Positions 27,382 through 35,416 are shown, counted from the first letter of the stretch. The stretch is 64,000 nucleotides of DNA from Halopseudomonas formosensis (GCF_900115905.1 NZ_FOYD01000005.1:1-64000), one strand, 5' to 3'. Notes: a model not told the origin generated them from the letters alone. A program made the numbers and translations.

Positions 27382-28334
27382 GCCACCTTGAAAACACGTT
27401 TAGCCGAAAGAGCGGCATAGATTTGGCGGGCAACAGCGGCAGCTACAGGAGGGGGGAAGGCATTACCTATCTGGCGATAAACCGCCGTCTTGCGGCCGAA
27501 GAATTGCCAATCATCAGGGAAACCTTGGATCCGGGCCGTCATGCGTGTCGTCAGACGCGGCATGCCCACAAAATCACGCGGCGGTGCCTCATCCCACAAT
27601 CCCATTCCATCAACGCCCAAGGTAGCCCAAGCGCGTTTTGCGCGAGTCGGGCCGAGGTCTGGCCCACCGTGCTTTTTAGAACCTCCTACCAGGGTCGGGG
27701 CAATGGTGTTGGCGTGCTCGCGCCAGCGGTCAGCCCCACGCCAGCCATTGGCTTTCATGAGATCGTGCAGCAATTCACCCACGGTTGGCGGCTCAGCTTT
27801 GAGCGGGTCTGGCCAGGAGAACCCGGTGGCCAAATCTTTGCGAATGCCAACGAACACTACACGCGGGCGCAGTTGGGGCACGCCAAAGTCAGATGCATTC
27901 AGCAATCTCCATCCCGGGACATACCCTAGTTTCTTAAGCTGCCTTTCAACCTTATTGCGGTAATCATCAAAGACCGCATCGAGCAGACCGCGCACATTCT
28001 CAAGCATCACAGCCTTCGGGCGGCATTCATCTACCAGCCGGATAGCTTCGGGGAACAAATCACGCTCATCATCAGCCCCGAGCTGCTTGCCAGCTTTGGA
28101 AAACGGGGGGCAAGGCACCCCGCCAGCCAGCAGGTCAATGCCTGAATAGAGGAGCCCGCTAAACTCTCGCAAGTCACCCTCTACGACATTCCAAGAAGGG
28201 CGGTTAAGGCGCAAAGTTTCGCATGCCGGCGGTTCTAATTCTACCAGCGCAGCATGGTCAAAGCCTGCCATTTCCAAGCCAAGCGCCTGTCCTCCAGCCC
28301 CCGCACAAATCTCCAATGAAGTAAACTGGCTCAT
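27378..28334 (-). CDS. DNA (cytosine-5-)-methyltransferase, NgoMIV-type
   Basis: A 318-residue C5 methyltransferase with motif I LEICAGAGGQALGLE, catalytic motif IV GGVPCPPFSKAG, motif VI ENVRGLLDA and motif VIII QLRPRVVFVG. It should protect GCCGGC from the adjacent nuclease. One such site lies in its own gene (28225-28230). The start at 28334 has AAGG upstream and the conserved region begins directly after it. It follows the RHH gene by seven bases. Confidence 0.92.
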   Translation of the reverse strand: MSQFTSLEICAGAGGQALGLEMAGFDHAALVELEPPACETLRLNRPSWNVVEGDLREFSGLLYSGIDLLAGGVPCPPFSKAGKQLGADDERDLFPEAIRLVDECRPKAVMLENVRGLLDAVFDDYRNKVERQLKKLGYVPGWRLLNASDFGVPQLRPRVVFVGIRKDLATGFSWPDPLKAEPPTVGELLHDLMKANGWRGADRWREHANTIAPTLVGGSKKHGGPDLGPTRAKRAWATLGVDGMGLWDEAPPRDFVGMPRLTTRMTARIQGFPDDWQFFGRKTAVYRQIGNAFPPPVAAAVARQIYAALSAKRVFKVA

Positions 28335-28341
28335 CCTAACC

Positions 28342-28554
28342 TTACCTTCTCTTATACTGAATGGTGCTGGCATTATCAGACTCACCAGCAAACAGGTCCG
28401 CCTGCAAGCCCCCTTGATGGCGCTCTACGAATGACTGCATAAACTCCCGCAGGACTTCGGATGCCCTTCGATTCTCGGCTGCACAGGCCCCTTGGAACGC
28501 CTCTCGGAGCTCCCTCTCAACACGGATACGTAGACCAGCGTTTTTGTTGCTCAT
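28342..28554 (-). CDS. Ribbon-helix-helix regulator of the restriction operon
   Basis: A 70-residue protein (GLRIRVERELREAFQGACAAEN then RASEVLREFMQSFVERH) with the beta-strand plus two-helix pattern of RHH repressors. It is first in the RM operon and directly follows a 34-bp palindrome, so it probably autoregulates and controls expression of methyltransferase and nuclease. An in-frame ATG at 28572 sits inside the palindrome. I prefer 28554, although neither has a good ribosome site. Most controlled type II systems use HTH C-proteins, so an RHH controller is uncommon. Confidence 0.7.
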   Translation of the reverse strand: MSNKNAGLRIRVERELREAFQGACAAENRRASEVLREFMQSFVERHQGGLQADLFAGESDNASTIQYKRR

Positions 28555-28568
28555 AGCCGGAGAGTCTA

Positions 28569-28602
28569 GCATGATGGATACACGTATGTGTATCCATCAT
28601 GC
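28569..28602. promoter_or_regulatory. 34-bp palindrome, operator of the RM operon
   Basis: Perfect 15-bp arms (28569-28583 and 28588-28602) around GTAT, with half-site ATGGATACAC. It lies 15 bp upstream of the RHH start and overlaps the region where the promoter must be. Confidence 0.75.
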
Positions 28603-28780
28603 AAACACAGGGGCTATCACTGTACCGTCTAGGCTTATCGGCGGTACAGTAGCGGTACACCCATCCGTTTTGACGGGTTTCGGGAAATTACGCTAAGTTA
28701 CTGTCACGCAATTACTTTTGACTTATTTAGCTTACGCTCACCTTCCCTTGATTTTCCTGGCTTTGCGGTGTTGCGCGCAA
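28603..28780. promoter_or_regulatory. Right-end region with CGGTACA repeats (possible integrase arm sites)
   Basis: The motif CGGTACA occurs inverted at 28621-28627 and direct at 28642-28648 and 28653-28659. ACTGTACCG/CGGTACAGT form 9-bp arms. The same heptamer occurs near the left end at 18358-18364. Such repeats close to both att sites could bind the integrase arm domain or an excisionase. No gene is present in this stretch. Confidence 0.4.
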
Positions 28781-28830
28781 ACTCATAATCGATTGGTCGC
28801 AGGTTCAAGTCCTGCTGGGCCCACCATTCC
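28781..28830 (+). repeat. Right attachment site (50-bp direct repeat)
   Basis: Identical to 18201-18250. A partial tRNA (anticodon loop to CCA), not a functional gene, since the 5' half is absent. Confidence 0.93.
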
Positions 28831-29066
28831 CTTCGGTCATGTCGGACCTCATTGGACTATTCCAGCCCGAAATCACAGATTTCGGTCGTTCCAGCGGCAC
28901 AAAGCTGCGCTTTACGAAACCCCGCTTGCACCCTGCTGGGCCCACCATTCCCTTCGGCCATGTCGGACCTCATTGGACTATTCCAGGGGCCAAAGCTGCG
29001 CTTCGCGAAACCCGGCTGGCATTCTGCTGGACTCACCATCTCCGTTGATCAACGGACCTCATTTCC
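28811..29066 (+). repeat. Tandem copies of the tRNA 3' end and its native flank
   Basis: A 55-bp unit beginning CCTGCTGGGCCCACCATTCC occurs at 28811-28865 and again at 28932-28986 with one mismatch (121-bp period). A decayed third copy lies at 29024-29066. Between the units is an AAAGCTGCGCTT segment found twice (from about 28899 and 28991) and a hairpin CCGAAATC-ACA-GATTTCGG (28867-28885), which may be the original tRNA terminator displaced by the island. Suggests repeated insertion or slippage at this att site. This 240-bp stretch holds no gene. Confidence 0.8.
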
Positions 29067-29070
29067 AAAC

Positions 29071-30252
29071 TCAGCGCACGGCCCCGGCCGCCCCTTCGAT
29101 GGTCTGCTGCGCAGCGGGCTGTTTCAGTTTCCAGGTCATCAGCAGCACCAGCAGCATGCCGCAGAGCAGACAGACCCAGGCCCATTCGAGGGAGGCGGTG
29201 GAGTCGCGGATGAGGCCTGCCAGCAGGGGCATGAGGGCGGCTATGGTATAGCCGCCACCCTGGACGAAGGCCAGCAGTGCGCCGGCCTCGGAGGGCGTGC
29301 GGGCGTGGTCGAGGGTGACTATCAGCTGCAGCGGGAAGAGCGCGCCTATACCCAGCCCGACCAGCAGTACCGCGGGCAGCATCAGCTCGATGGGCGAGAT
29401 GATCAGGCAGCCGAGGCCGGCGAGGATGATGCAGAGCACCAGACTCAGCAGTGGCCGGCGATCGGGGAAGCGGTGTACCAGGGAGGACACCAGCAGCCCG
29501 GCGACCACTTCCATCGCCGATACGGCGCCCAGCAGCAGACCGCCCCGCGACGCGCTCAGACCCAGATCCATGTAGTACACAGGCAGCCAGGCCAGCACCA
29601 GGGTGTAGGCGCAGGTGCCGATACCGAAGTAGGCCATCAGTGCCCAGGCCCGGGATCGACGCCAGGGCAGCACCGGGCTCTCGCTGTGGCGCTGCTGACT
29701 GCCGGCGTGGCGCAGCCAGGCAACCAGCGCCAGCAAGGCGGGCAGCATGGCCGAGCCCAGCACCAGGCGCCATCCCGCAGCCTCGGCGGCAGGCGCGGCG
29801 CCGGCGGCAGCGACCACGGCTCCGCCCATGATACCTGTGGTGAACAGCCCCATGAGCGAACCGGCCCGCGCCGGGTGGTGACGCTTGAGCCAGGCAGGCA
29901 TCAAGGCCTGCACCATGGCGATACCCGTACCCGCCACCGCCGCCGACAGAATCAATGTCGCTGCCGTGTCGATGACGAAGCGCACCGTTCCCGCCAGCAC
30001 TATCAGCAGCATGCCCAGGGCTATGCCGCGGACCTCCCCTATCCGCCGCTGCAACCAGGGACCGCCCAGGGCGCAGATGCCCATCAGCAGTACCGGCAGG
30101 GTGGTGAGCAGGCTGGCCTGAGTGCTGCTCAAGCCCAGATCCTGCTGCAGCACATCGAGAAGCGGCCCTATCGCAGCCATGATCGGGCGCAGATTGAGAC
30201 CAATGAGCAATGCAAGCACCGCGACGAGCGCGTACCTGGGAGTAGAGGACAT
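29071..30252 (-). CDS. MFS transporter, CynX/NimT family
   Basis: A 393-residue permease with about 12 hydrophobic helices. The opening (LLIGLNLRPIMAAIGPLLDVLQQDLGLSSTQASLLTTLPVLLMG) is typical of the cyanate/2-nitroimidazole transporter family, whose members carry small anions or aromatic compounds. It stands just downstream of pcaC on the same strand but is separated from it by 132 bp with a hairpin, so uptake or efflux of an aromatic compound is only suggested by context. It is the first intact chromosomal gene right of the island. Confidence 0.8.
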   Translation of the reverse strand: MSSTPRYALVAVLALLIGLNLRPIMAAIGPLLDVLQQDLGLSSTQASLLTTLPVLLMGICALGGPWLQRRIGEVRGIALGMLLIVLAGTVRFVIDTAATLILSAAVAGTGIAMVQALMPAWLKRHHPARAGSLMGLFTTGIMGGAVVAAAGAAPAAEAAGWRLVLGSAMLPALLALVAWLRHAGSQQRHSESPVLPWRRSRAWALMAYFGIGTCAYTLVLAWLPVYYMDLGLSASRGGLLLGAVSAMEVVAGLLVSSLVHRFPDRRPLLSLVLCIILAGLGCLIISPIELMLPAVLLVGLGIGALFPLQLIVTLDHARTPSEAGALLAFVQGGGYTIAALMPLLAGLIRDSTASLEWAWVCLLCGMLLVLLMTWKLKQPAAQQTIEGAAGAVR

Positions 30253-30341
30253 CGATTGTTCCGGGAATGGAAAGAGTTGAAGCAGGCGCCCATTCTAGCA
30301 CAGGGGCGACTCTGCCCCATTCGAACGGGGCGTGAACAGCA

Positions 30342-30364
30342 GAGCGGCCGATGGCCGGCCGCTC
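30342..30364 (-). terminator. Hairpin after pcaC
   Basis: GAGCGGCC/GGCCGCTC, an 8-bp stem with a 7-nt loop, 20 bp past the pcaC stop. No T-run, so termination is uncertain. Confidence 0.35.
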
Positions 30365-30384
30365 GAAGGCATTACAGGTTGAGT

Positions 30385-30783
30385 TCAGTCCTGCTCCAGG
30401 GACTCCACGCCGATCTGATCCCAGACTTCCATGGCCAGATGGAAGGCGCCGTTGGCGGCGGGAATGCCACAGTAGATGGCGCTGTGGATCAGCACCTCCT
30501 TGATCTCGTCACGCGTCACGCCATTGTTGCGCGCCGCCTTGAGGTGCATCTGCAGCTCGTCCCTGTGGTTCATGGCGATCAGCATGGAGATGGTGATCAG
30601 GCTGCGGGTGTGACGGGACAGGCCCGGGCGGGTCCAGGTGTCACCCCAGGCGTGGCGGGTGATGAGCTCCTGGAACTCCTCGTTGAAGGGCGTGCGGCTG
30701 GCCAGCGAGCGGTCCACATGGGCGTCGCCCAGTACCGCGCGGCGTACCTTCAGGCCTTCTTCATAACGCTGTTTCTCATCCAT
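30385..30783 (-). CDS. pcaC: 4-Carboxymuconolactone decarboxylase PcaC
   Basis: Third step after ring cleavage: converts gamma-carboxymuconolactone to beta-ketoadipate enol-lactone. A 132-residue AhpD-like/CMD-fold protein (HAWGDTWTRPGLSRHTRSLITISMLIAMN, EIKEVLIHSAIYCGIPAANGAF). The ATG at 30783 overlaps the pcaB stop by eight bases. Last gene of the pcaHGBC operon, and pcaD (enol-lactonase) is not in the window. Confidence 0.95.
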   Translation of the reverse strand: MDEKQRYEEGLKVRRAVLGDAHVDRSLASRTPFNEEFQELITRHAWGDTWTRPGLSRHTRSLITISMLIAMNHRDELQMHLKAARNNGVTRDEIKEVLIHSAIYCGIPAANGAFHLAMEVWDQIGVESLEQD

Positions 30784-32152
30784 TGTGCATGTCTCGTTGT
30801 AGCTGTTCATGTTCGCGGCAGGCCTGCTCGACCCAGCGGGCGGCCTGACCAGTGTAGTTGGCCGGATCCAGCAGCCGGTCGATCAGATCACCGCTCAGAT
30901 GCTCCGTGACCCTGGGCTCGGCATGCAGCACCTCGCCCAGATGACGGTCCTGCTCCACGGCTCTGCGGCAGCACTGTTCCAGCAGGTGGTGGGCGTCCTG
31001 CCGCCCCAGATGCCGGGCAAGCTCGACGCTGACCGGCTCCGCCAGGATAAGACCCCGGGTCTGCTCCAGGTTGCGCAGCATGCGCGCGGTGTCCACCTCC
31101 AGCCCGGCCGCCAGTTGGCTGGCCTGGTCTATGGCACCGGATACCAGACAGCACAGCTCCGGCAGGCTGTCCCACTCGGCATGCCACAGACCCAGGCTGC
31201 GCTCGTGCTCCTGGGGCATGGCCGACAACAGGGTGGCAACCAGCCCGGGAGCCCGGGTGCCGGCATGGATCAATACGGCCGCGCCGACCGGGTTGCGCTT
31301 GTGCGGCATGGTCGAGGAGCCACCCTTGCCCGGCGCGGCCGGCTCGAATACCTCACCGGCCTCGGTCTGCATGAGCAGGCTGAAATCCCGACCCAGCTTG
31401 CCCAGGGTACCGGCCAGACTGCCGAGCCAGCCGGCCAGTTCGGCCAGACGGTCGCGCTGGGTGTGCCAGGGCTGTTCGGGCAGGCTGAGTTGCAGCTCAG
31501 CGGCCAGCGCCTCGGCCACCGGCCAGGCCTGTTCGCCGAGCGCCGCCAGGGTGCCCGAGGCGCCACCGAACTGGAGGCTGAGCAGACGATGGCGCATCTC
31601 CTGCAGACGCAGGCGATGGCGGCTGACCGAGCCCAGCACGCTGGCCAGTTTCATCCCCAGGGTGACCGGGGTGGCGTGCTGCAGCCAGGTACGGCCGGGC
31701 ATCACGGTCGCCGCATGCCGACGGGCCTGGGCGCTCAGCTGCTCGCCCAGCTCCGCCAGTTGCTGCTCCAGCAAGTCGACTGCCCGGCGCAACTGCAGCA
31801 CCAGACCGGTGTCCATGGCATCCTGACTGGTCGCACCCAGATGCAGATAGCGCTCGGCCTCCGGCGACTCGGCGGCAATCTGCCGACCGAGCATCTTCAC
31901 CAGTGGAATGGCGGTGTTGCCGGCCAGCACTATGGCCTGGGCCAGCGCATCCAGATCCATCTCCTGTGCCTGGCAATGGCGACCGATGACCTCGGCCGCC
32001 TCGGCGGGCACCAGCCCCACCCTGGCCTGGGCACGTGCCAGCGCCGCCTCGAACTCGAGCATGCCGGCTACCCGGCCGCGGTCACAGAAGAGTTCCCGCA
32101 TCCGGCCGTAGCCGAAGTAGGGTTCGAGCAGACGGTTGGCTGTGTCGTTCAA
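30776..32152 (-). CDS. pcaB: 3-Carboxy-cis,cis-muconate cycloisomerase PcaB
   Basis: Lactonises beta-carboxymuconate in the protocatechuate branch. A fumarase/aspartase-superfamily protein of 458 residues with the signature GKGGSSTMPHKRNPVGA (around residue 275) and LHLGATSQDAMDTG. Sixteen bases downstream of pcaG and overlapping pcaC. Length and motifs are normal. Confidence 0.95.
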   Translation of the reverse strand: MNDTANRLLEPYFGYGRMRELFCDRGRVAGMLEFEAALARAQARVGLVPAEAAEVIGRHCQAQEMDLDALAQAIVLAGNTAIPLVKMLGRQIAAESPEAERYLHLGATSQDAMDTGLVLQLRRAVDLLEQQLAELGEQLSAQARRHAATVMPGRTWLQHATPVTLGMKLASVLGSVSRHRLRLQEMRHRLLSLQFGGASGTLAALGEQAWPVAEALAAELQLSLPEQPWHTQRDRLAELAGWLGSLAGTLGKLGRDFSLLMQTEAGEVFEPAAPGKGGSSTMPHKRNPVGAAVLIHAGTRAPGLVATLLSAMPQEHERSLGLWHAEWDSLPELCCLVSGAIDQASQLAAGLEVDTARMLRNLEQTRGLILAEPVSVELARHLGRQDAHHLLEQCCRRAVEQDRHLGEVLHAEPRVTEHLSGDLIDRLLDPANYTGQAARWVEQACREHEQLQRDMHNG

Positions 32153-32168
32153 GGCGTTACCCCTCGGG

Positions 32169-32771
32169 TCAGAAGTCGAAGAACACGGTTTCCCAGTCGC
32201 CCTGCACCCGTATATCGAAGCGGTAGGTGTTCGGCGACTCGGTGCAGCGGCTGGCCACCAGGGTCAGGCGACGCTCCGGCTGCTCGATCAATCCCAGAAC
32301 GGGGTCGGCGGCGTTGGCCTCGGCCTCGTCCTCGAAATAGATGCGGGTCTGCAACTGAATATTGATGCCCCGGGCGAAGAGCGCAACATTTATATGGGGC
32401 GCCATGGGTACGCCGGCGGCATTCTTCACCACACCCGGCTTGACCGTGTGCAGTTCCCACTCGCCGGTATCGAAGATGGTGGCGGCCCGACCGAAGGAGT
32501 TGAAGCTGTTGTCGATGCGGTACTCGCTCTGGTAGTTGCCTTCGCTGTCCGCCTGCCAGAACTCCAGGAAGGCGTCACGCATCAGGTGGCCGTTGCCGTC
32601 GAAGACGCGGCCGACCACACGAATATGCTCGCCGGCGGCCTCGGGTGCAGCCAGGCGGTTGAGGATTTCCACCTCCCGCTCGGGGTTGCCGGCGGCAGCC
32701 AGGGCCAGGCCGATGTGGACGTAGGGGCCTGCGGTCTGGGAAGGGGTTTCAGGCAGCAATTGCTTGGTCAT
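32169..32771 (-). CDS. pcaG: Protocatechuate 3,4-dioxygenase alpha subunit PcaG
   Basis: Alpha chain (200 residues) of the Fe(III) intradiol dioxygenase that opens protocatechuate between the hydroxyls. Starts with LPETPSQTAGPYVHIGLALAAAG and has DAFLEFWQADSEGNYQSEYR and GVPMAPHINVALFARGINIQ. The alpha subunit lacks the iron ligands, which lie in PcaH. Twelve bases after pcaH. Confidence 0.96.
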   Translation of the reverse strand: MTKQLLPETPSQTAGPYVHIGLALAAAGNPEREVEILNRLAAPEAAGEHIRVVGRVFDGNGHLMRDAFLEFWQADSEGNYQSEYRIDNSFNSFGRAATIFDTGEWELHTVKPGVVKNAAGVPMAPHINVALFARGINIQLQTRIYFEDEAEANAADPVLGLIEQPERRLTLVASRCTESPNTYRFDIRVQGDWETVFFDF

Positions 32772-32783
32772 CGCAGGATCTCC

Positions 32784-33503
32784 TCACTGGTTCTCGAAAT
32801 GGGTCTGACGCTGACCGCGCAGCACGATGTCGAAACGGTAGGCCAGCGCATCCATCGGGTTGGCCATGCCCATGTCCAGATGGGCGATCAGCGACTGGGC
32901 CGCATCCTCGTTCAGGGTGCGGATGATCGGGCACATGGGCACCAGCGGATCGCCCTCGAAGTACAGCTGGGTGATCAGACGGGTGGCAATGGCCGGACCA
33001 CTGACGGAAAAGTGGATGTGCGACGGACGCCAGTCATTGGGACCATTGCGCCAGGGATAGGGGCCCGGCTTGATGGTGCGGAACATGTAACGCCCATCAC
33101 GATCGGTCAGGGTACGGCCGACACCACCGAAGTTGGGGTCCAGGGGAGCCAGGTAGCGGTCATTCTTGTGACGGTACCGGCCGCCGGCGTTGGCCTGCCA
33201 GATCTCGACCAGGGTATTGGGCACGGGCTTACCGTACTGATCAAGCACACGACCGTGAACAATGATGCGCTCACCGACCGGCAGCGCACCGGTGTTGAAG
33301 TTCAGCAGCAGGTCGTTGTCATTCTTGCCGAAGCCCAGGTGACTGAAATCCGGGCCTGTGGTTTCCGAGACCGACTGCGGAATGCTCACCAGCGCCTGGC
33401 GCGGGGAGCGGGTGATGGAGGTCTTGTAGTCGGGGAAGTATGCCTTGGGATGACGACCGTTACGGTCACGTATAACAAAACGGCTTTCTTGATCTGAGTG
33501 CAT
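32784..33503 (-). CDS. pcaH: Protocatechuate 3,4-dioxygenase beta subunit PcaH
   Basis: Catalytic beta chain, 239 residues. The four iron ligands known from P. putida are conserved: Tyr in [11 protein letters not shown] (110), Tyr in PGPYPW (149), and two His in RPSHIHFS (162 and 164). ATG 33503 is chosen because AGGAG lies seven bases upstream, whereas the in-frame ATG two codons earlier is too close to it. First gene of the pca operon, with a PcaQ-type box just upstream. Confidence 0.96.
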   Translation of the reverse strand: MHSDQESRFVIRDRNGRHPKAYFPDYKTSITRSPRQALVSIPQSVSETTGPDFSHLGFGKNDNDLLLNFNTGALPVGERIIVHGRVLDQYGKPVPNTLVEIWQANAGGRYRHKNDRYLAPLDPNFGGVGRTLTDRDGRYMFRTIKPGPYPWRNGPNDWRPSHIHFSVSGPAIATRLITQLYFEGDPLVPMCPIIRTLNEDAAQSLIAHLDMGMANPMDALAYRFDIVLRGQRQTHFENQ

Positions 33504-33577
33504 GGTCATTCTCCTGTTGCCTGCCGGCATTCTGTCCGGCGGGGCAGGGAGAAGCCAATGAAATCACGTCGCCCTCA

Positions 33578-33595
33578 CATAACCGTATGGTTATG
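33578..33595 (-). promoter_or_regulatory. PcaQ box upstream of pcaH
   Basis: CATAACCGTATGGTTATG, a palindrome of 7-bp arms around GTAT, fits the published PcaQ site (ATAACC-N4-GGTTAA) except the last base. It lies 75 bp before the pcaH start and overlaps the last codons of pcaQ. Confidence 0.75.
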
Positions 33596-34514
33596 ACATG
33601 TTGTGGGTCGCCAGCGTTCTCAGCTCCTCCAGACACCACTGCAACGCCACACTCTGGTGCATCATGGGATTGGTGCATACGCCGATGGAACCGCCGGCCA
33701 GGTTGGCGGGAATGGCCAGCGCCCGCAGCAACCCGCCGGCCAGATCCTCGCGCACCGCATCATGGGGTGCGATCCACACTGCCTGAGCGGTCAGCGCATA
33801 GCGCCGGGCCAGTGTATTGGACAGGGTTTCCAGGCAACGGATCGGCAGTCGCGCACCGGTCTGCAGCAGCAGGCTGTCGGCGTGCTGGCGGATGGTGGTG
33901 CCGGGCAGCGGCAGTACCATGGGAAAGTCCGCCAGCCGCCCCGGCAGCAGATCACTGGAGCAATTCTGCAGCGGATGTCCGGGTGCGACTACGAACCTGA
34001 GCTCATCACCATAGAGGTGTTCGAACTGCAATCCGGCCAAGTGGGGACTGTCGCTCAGGCGCCCCACCACCAGGTCTACCTCGCCGCTGCGCAGCAGCCC
34101 CAGCAGGTAGACAGCGGGGCCGTTCTGCACGCTGATGCGCAAGCCCTGGTGATGCAGGTGCAGACGACTGATGATCTCCGGCATCAGCCAGGTCTCCACC
34201 GAGGACAGCACCCCCAGACGCAGCTCCCCGGCCTTGAACTCGTCGCTGCGCAGATTCTCGATGCCCCGGCGCAGCGCCTGCAGACTTGGGCCGGCCACGT
34301 GCAGGAAAGCCGTACCGGCCTCGGTCAGCACCACCCCCTGGCGGTTGCGCTCGAACAGCCGGTTGCACAGCAGCTCCTCGAGTTCGCGCAGGGTCTTGGA
34401 CACCGCCGGCTGGCTGATCGCCAGGGCATCAGCCGCGCGCTGGACGCTGCCCTGACGGGCAACCTCCAGGAAGCAGTGCAGGTGCCTGAGCTTGATGCGG
34501 TTATCGGGATTCAT
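33591..34514 (-). CDS. pcaQ: LysR-type activator PcaQ
   Basis: A 307-residue LysR regulator. N-terminal HTH HLHCFLEVARQGSVQRAADALAISQPAVSKTLRELE, then a substrate-binding domain. Sequence and position next to pcaHGBC identify it as PcaQ, which in alphaproteobacteria activates pca genes with beta-carboxy-muconate as inducer. ATG 34514 overlaps the pobR stop by 14 bases, so it may be partly co-transcribed with pobR. It lies upstream of, and codirectional with, its target rather than divergent. Confidence 0.88.
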   Translation of the reverse strand: MNPDNRIKLRHLHCFLEVARQGSVQRAADALAISQPAVSKTLRELEELLCNRLFERNRQGVVLTEAGTAFLHVAGPSLQALRRGIENLRSDEFKAGELRLGVLSSVETWLMPEIISRLHLHHQGLRISVQNGPAVYLLGLLRSGEVDLVVGRLSDSPHLAGLQFEHLYGDELRFVVAPGHPLQNCSSDLLPGRLADFPMVLPLPGTTIRQHADSLLLQTGARLPIRCLETLSNTLARRYALTAQAVWIAPHDAVREDLAGGLLRALAIPANLAGGSIGVCTNPMMHQSVALQWCLEELRTLATHNMS

Positions 34515-35391
34515 TGATGCCCTGCCTGCCGCCATGCAGGCGGAACTCCCGGGGAGGCACCCCGGTATAACGCTTGAAGAAGCGCGAGAAGTACGCCGGC
34601 TCGGTAAAGCCCAGACTGTCGGACACCTCGCTCACCGTCATGCTGGTGTAGACCAGACAGCGCTTGGCCTCCAGCACCAGTCGCTGATGCACCACCTGCA
34701 GAGCGGACTGATGGCACAGCCGTCGGCACAGGGAATTGAGGTGCGGGGTGCTGATCTTCAGCTGGCTGGCATAACGCTCGATGGGCCAGTGTTCACGGAA
34801 ATGCTGCTCGAGCAGTTCTAGAAAACGGGCGACGTACTCCTCGCCCCGGTCCAGGCTGCTGCGGATGCCGCTGGTCTCCCGCTCGCGCCGGTGCAACCAG
34901 ATCAGCAATACCTTGACCAGCGAGGCCAGCATGGCATCGCGCCCCTCCTCCCGACCCTGATAGTCCAGCCACAGTCGTTCGAACAGACTGGTCATGAACA
35001 GATGGTCGTCGTGCTCCAGCAGATGGCAATGGGGCGAGGTCAGCAGCCGGGTACCCATGGTCTGCGCCGAGTCCTCCACCAGGGGCAGCGCCAGGCTGAG
35101 GATGAAGCCATTCACATCCTCGGCAAAGCGGAAGCCATGTACGCAGAGCGGGGGCACCACCTGCAGCGCCGGCTGGCGGAAACTCAGCTCCCGGCCCTCG
35201 ATGTCCAGCGTGGCGTGGCCATGCTGTACATAGAGCACCTGGACCAGGTCGGCATGCTGATGCGGGTGGATATGCCAGTCATGCAGCACGCTGCGTTCGG
35301 CGATGGACTCCATATGCAACAGGTCGGGTGCCGACCAGTTGACCGTCTCGCCATACAGCTTGAAGACCGGCACCTCCTTTATTGCATTCAT
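34501..35391 (-). CDS. pobR: AraC-family regulator PobR
   Basis: A 296-residue AraC/XylS-type activator divergent from pobA. The N-terminal cupin-like sensor (HDWHIHPHQHADLVQVLYVQHG) carries a His cluster. The C-terminal double HTH has CRRLCHQSALQVVHQRLVLEAKR and VSEVSDSLGFTEPAYFSRFFKRYTG. In Pseudomonas, PobR responds to 4-hydroxybenzoate and turns on pobA. The start at 35391 has AGGA eight bases upstream. Probable operators lie in the intergenic region. Confidence 0.9.
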   Translation of the reverse strand: MNAIKEVPVFKLYGETVNWSAPDLLHMESIAERSVLHDWHIHPHQHADLVQVLYVQHGHATLDIEGRELSFRQPALQVVPPLCVHGFRFAEDVNGFILSLALPLVEDSAQTMGTRLLTSPHCHLLEHDDHLFMTSLFERLWLDYQGREEGRDAMLASLVKVLLIWLHRRERETSGIRSSLDRGEEYVARFLELLEQHFREHWPIERYASQLKISTPHLNSLCRRLCHQSALQVVHQRLVLEAKRCLVYTSMTVSEVSDSLGFTEPAYFSRFFKRYTGVPPREFRLHGGRQGINESR

Positions 35392-35416
35392 GTGAAATCC
35401 TCGAAAAGTACAAGTA

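Larger units (their letters stand above)
18201..28830. mobile_element. Integrated plasmid-like genomic island at tRNA-Ile
   Basis: A 10.6-kb element bounded by perfect 50-bp direct repeats (18201-18250 and 28781-28830) of the tRNA 3' half plus four flanking bases. Contents: tyrosine integrase next to the left repeat, IncQ-like repA/repC with iterons, IncP-like traK/trbJ/trbK/trbL, a truncated antitoxin, and an NgoMIV-like restriction operon with Vsr. No relaxase, coupling protein, VirB4-type ATPase or IncQ primase (RepB) is present, so it cannot be self-transmissible as seen. It is locally AT-richer than its flanks, especially at 19640-19900, 22140-22220, 25300-25520 and 26010-26150. Confidence 0.92.

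Noticed and set aside
28718-29251. A 177-codon frame crossing attR and the tandem tRNA-tail repeats.
   Set aside because: It is generated by repeated tRNA fragments and runs into the antisense of the MFS gene.
29033-30301. A 422-codon minus-strand frame overlapping the MFS gene in another frame.
   Set aside because: The overlapping 393-codon frame encodes a clear CynX-type permease; this one is Ala/Gly/Arg-rich nonsense.
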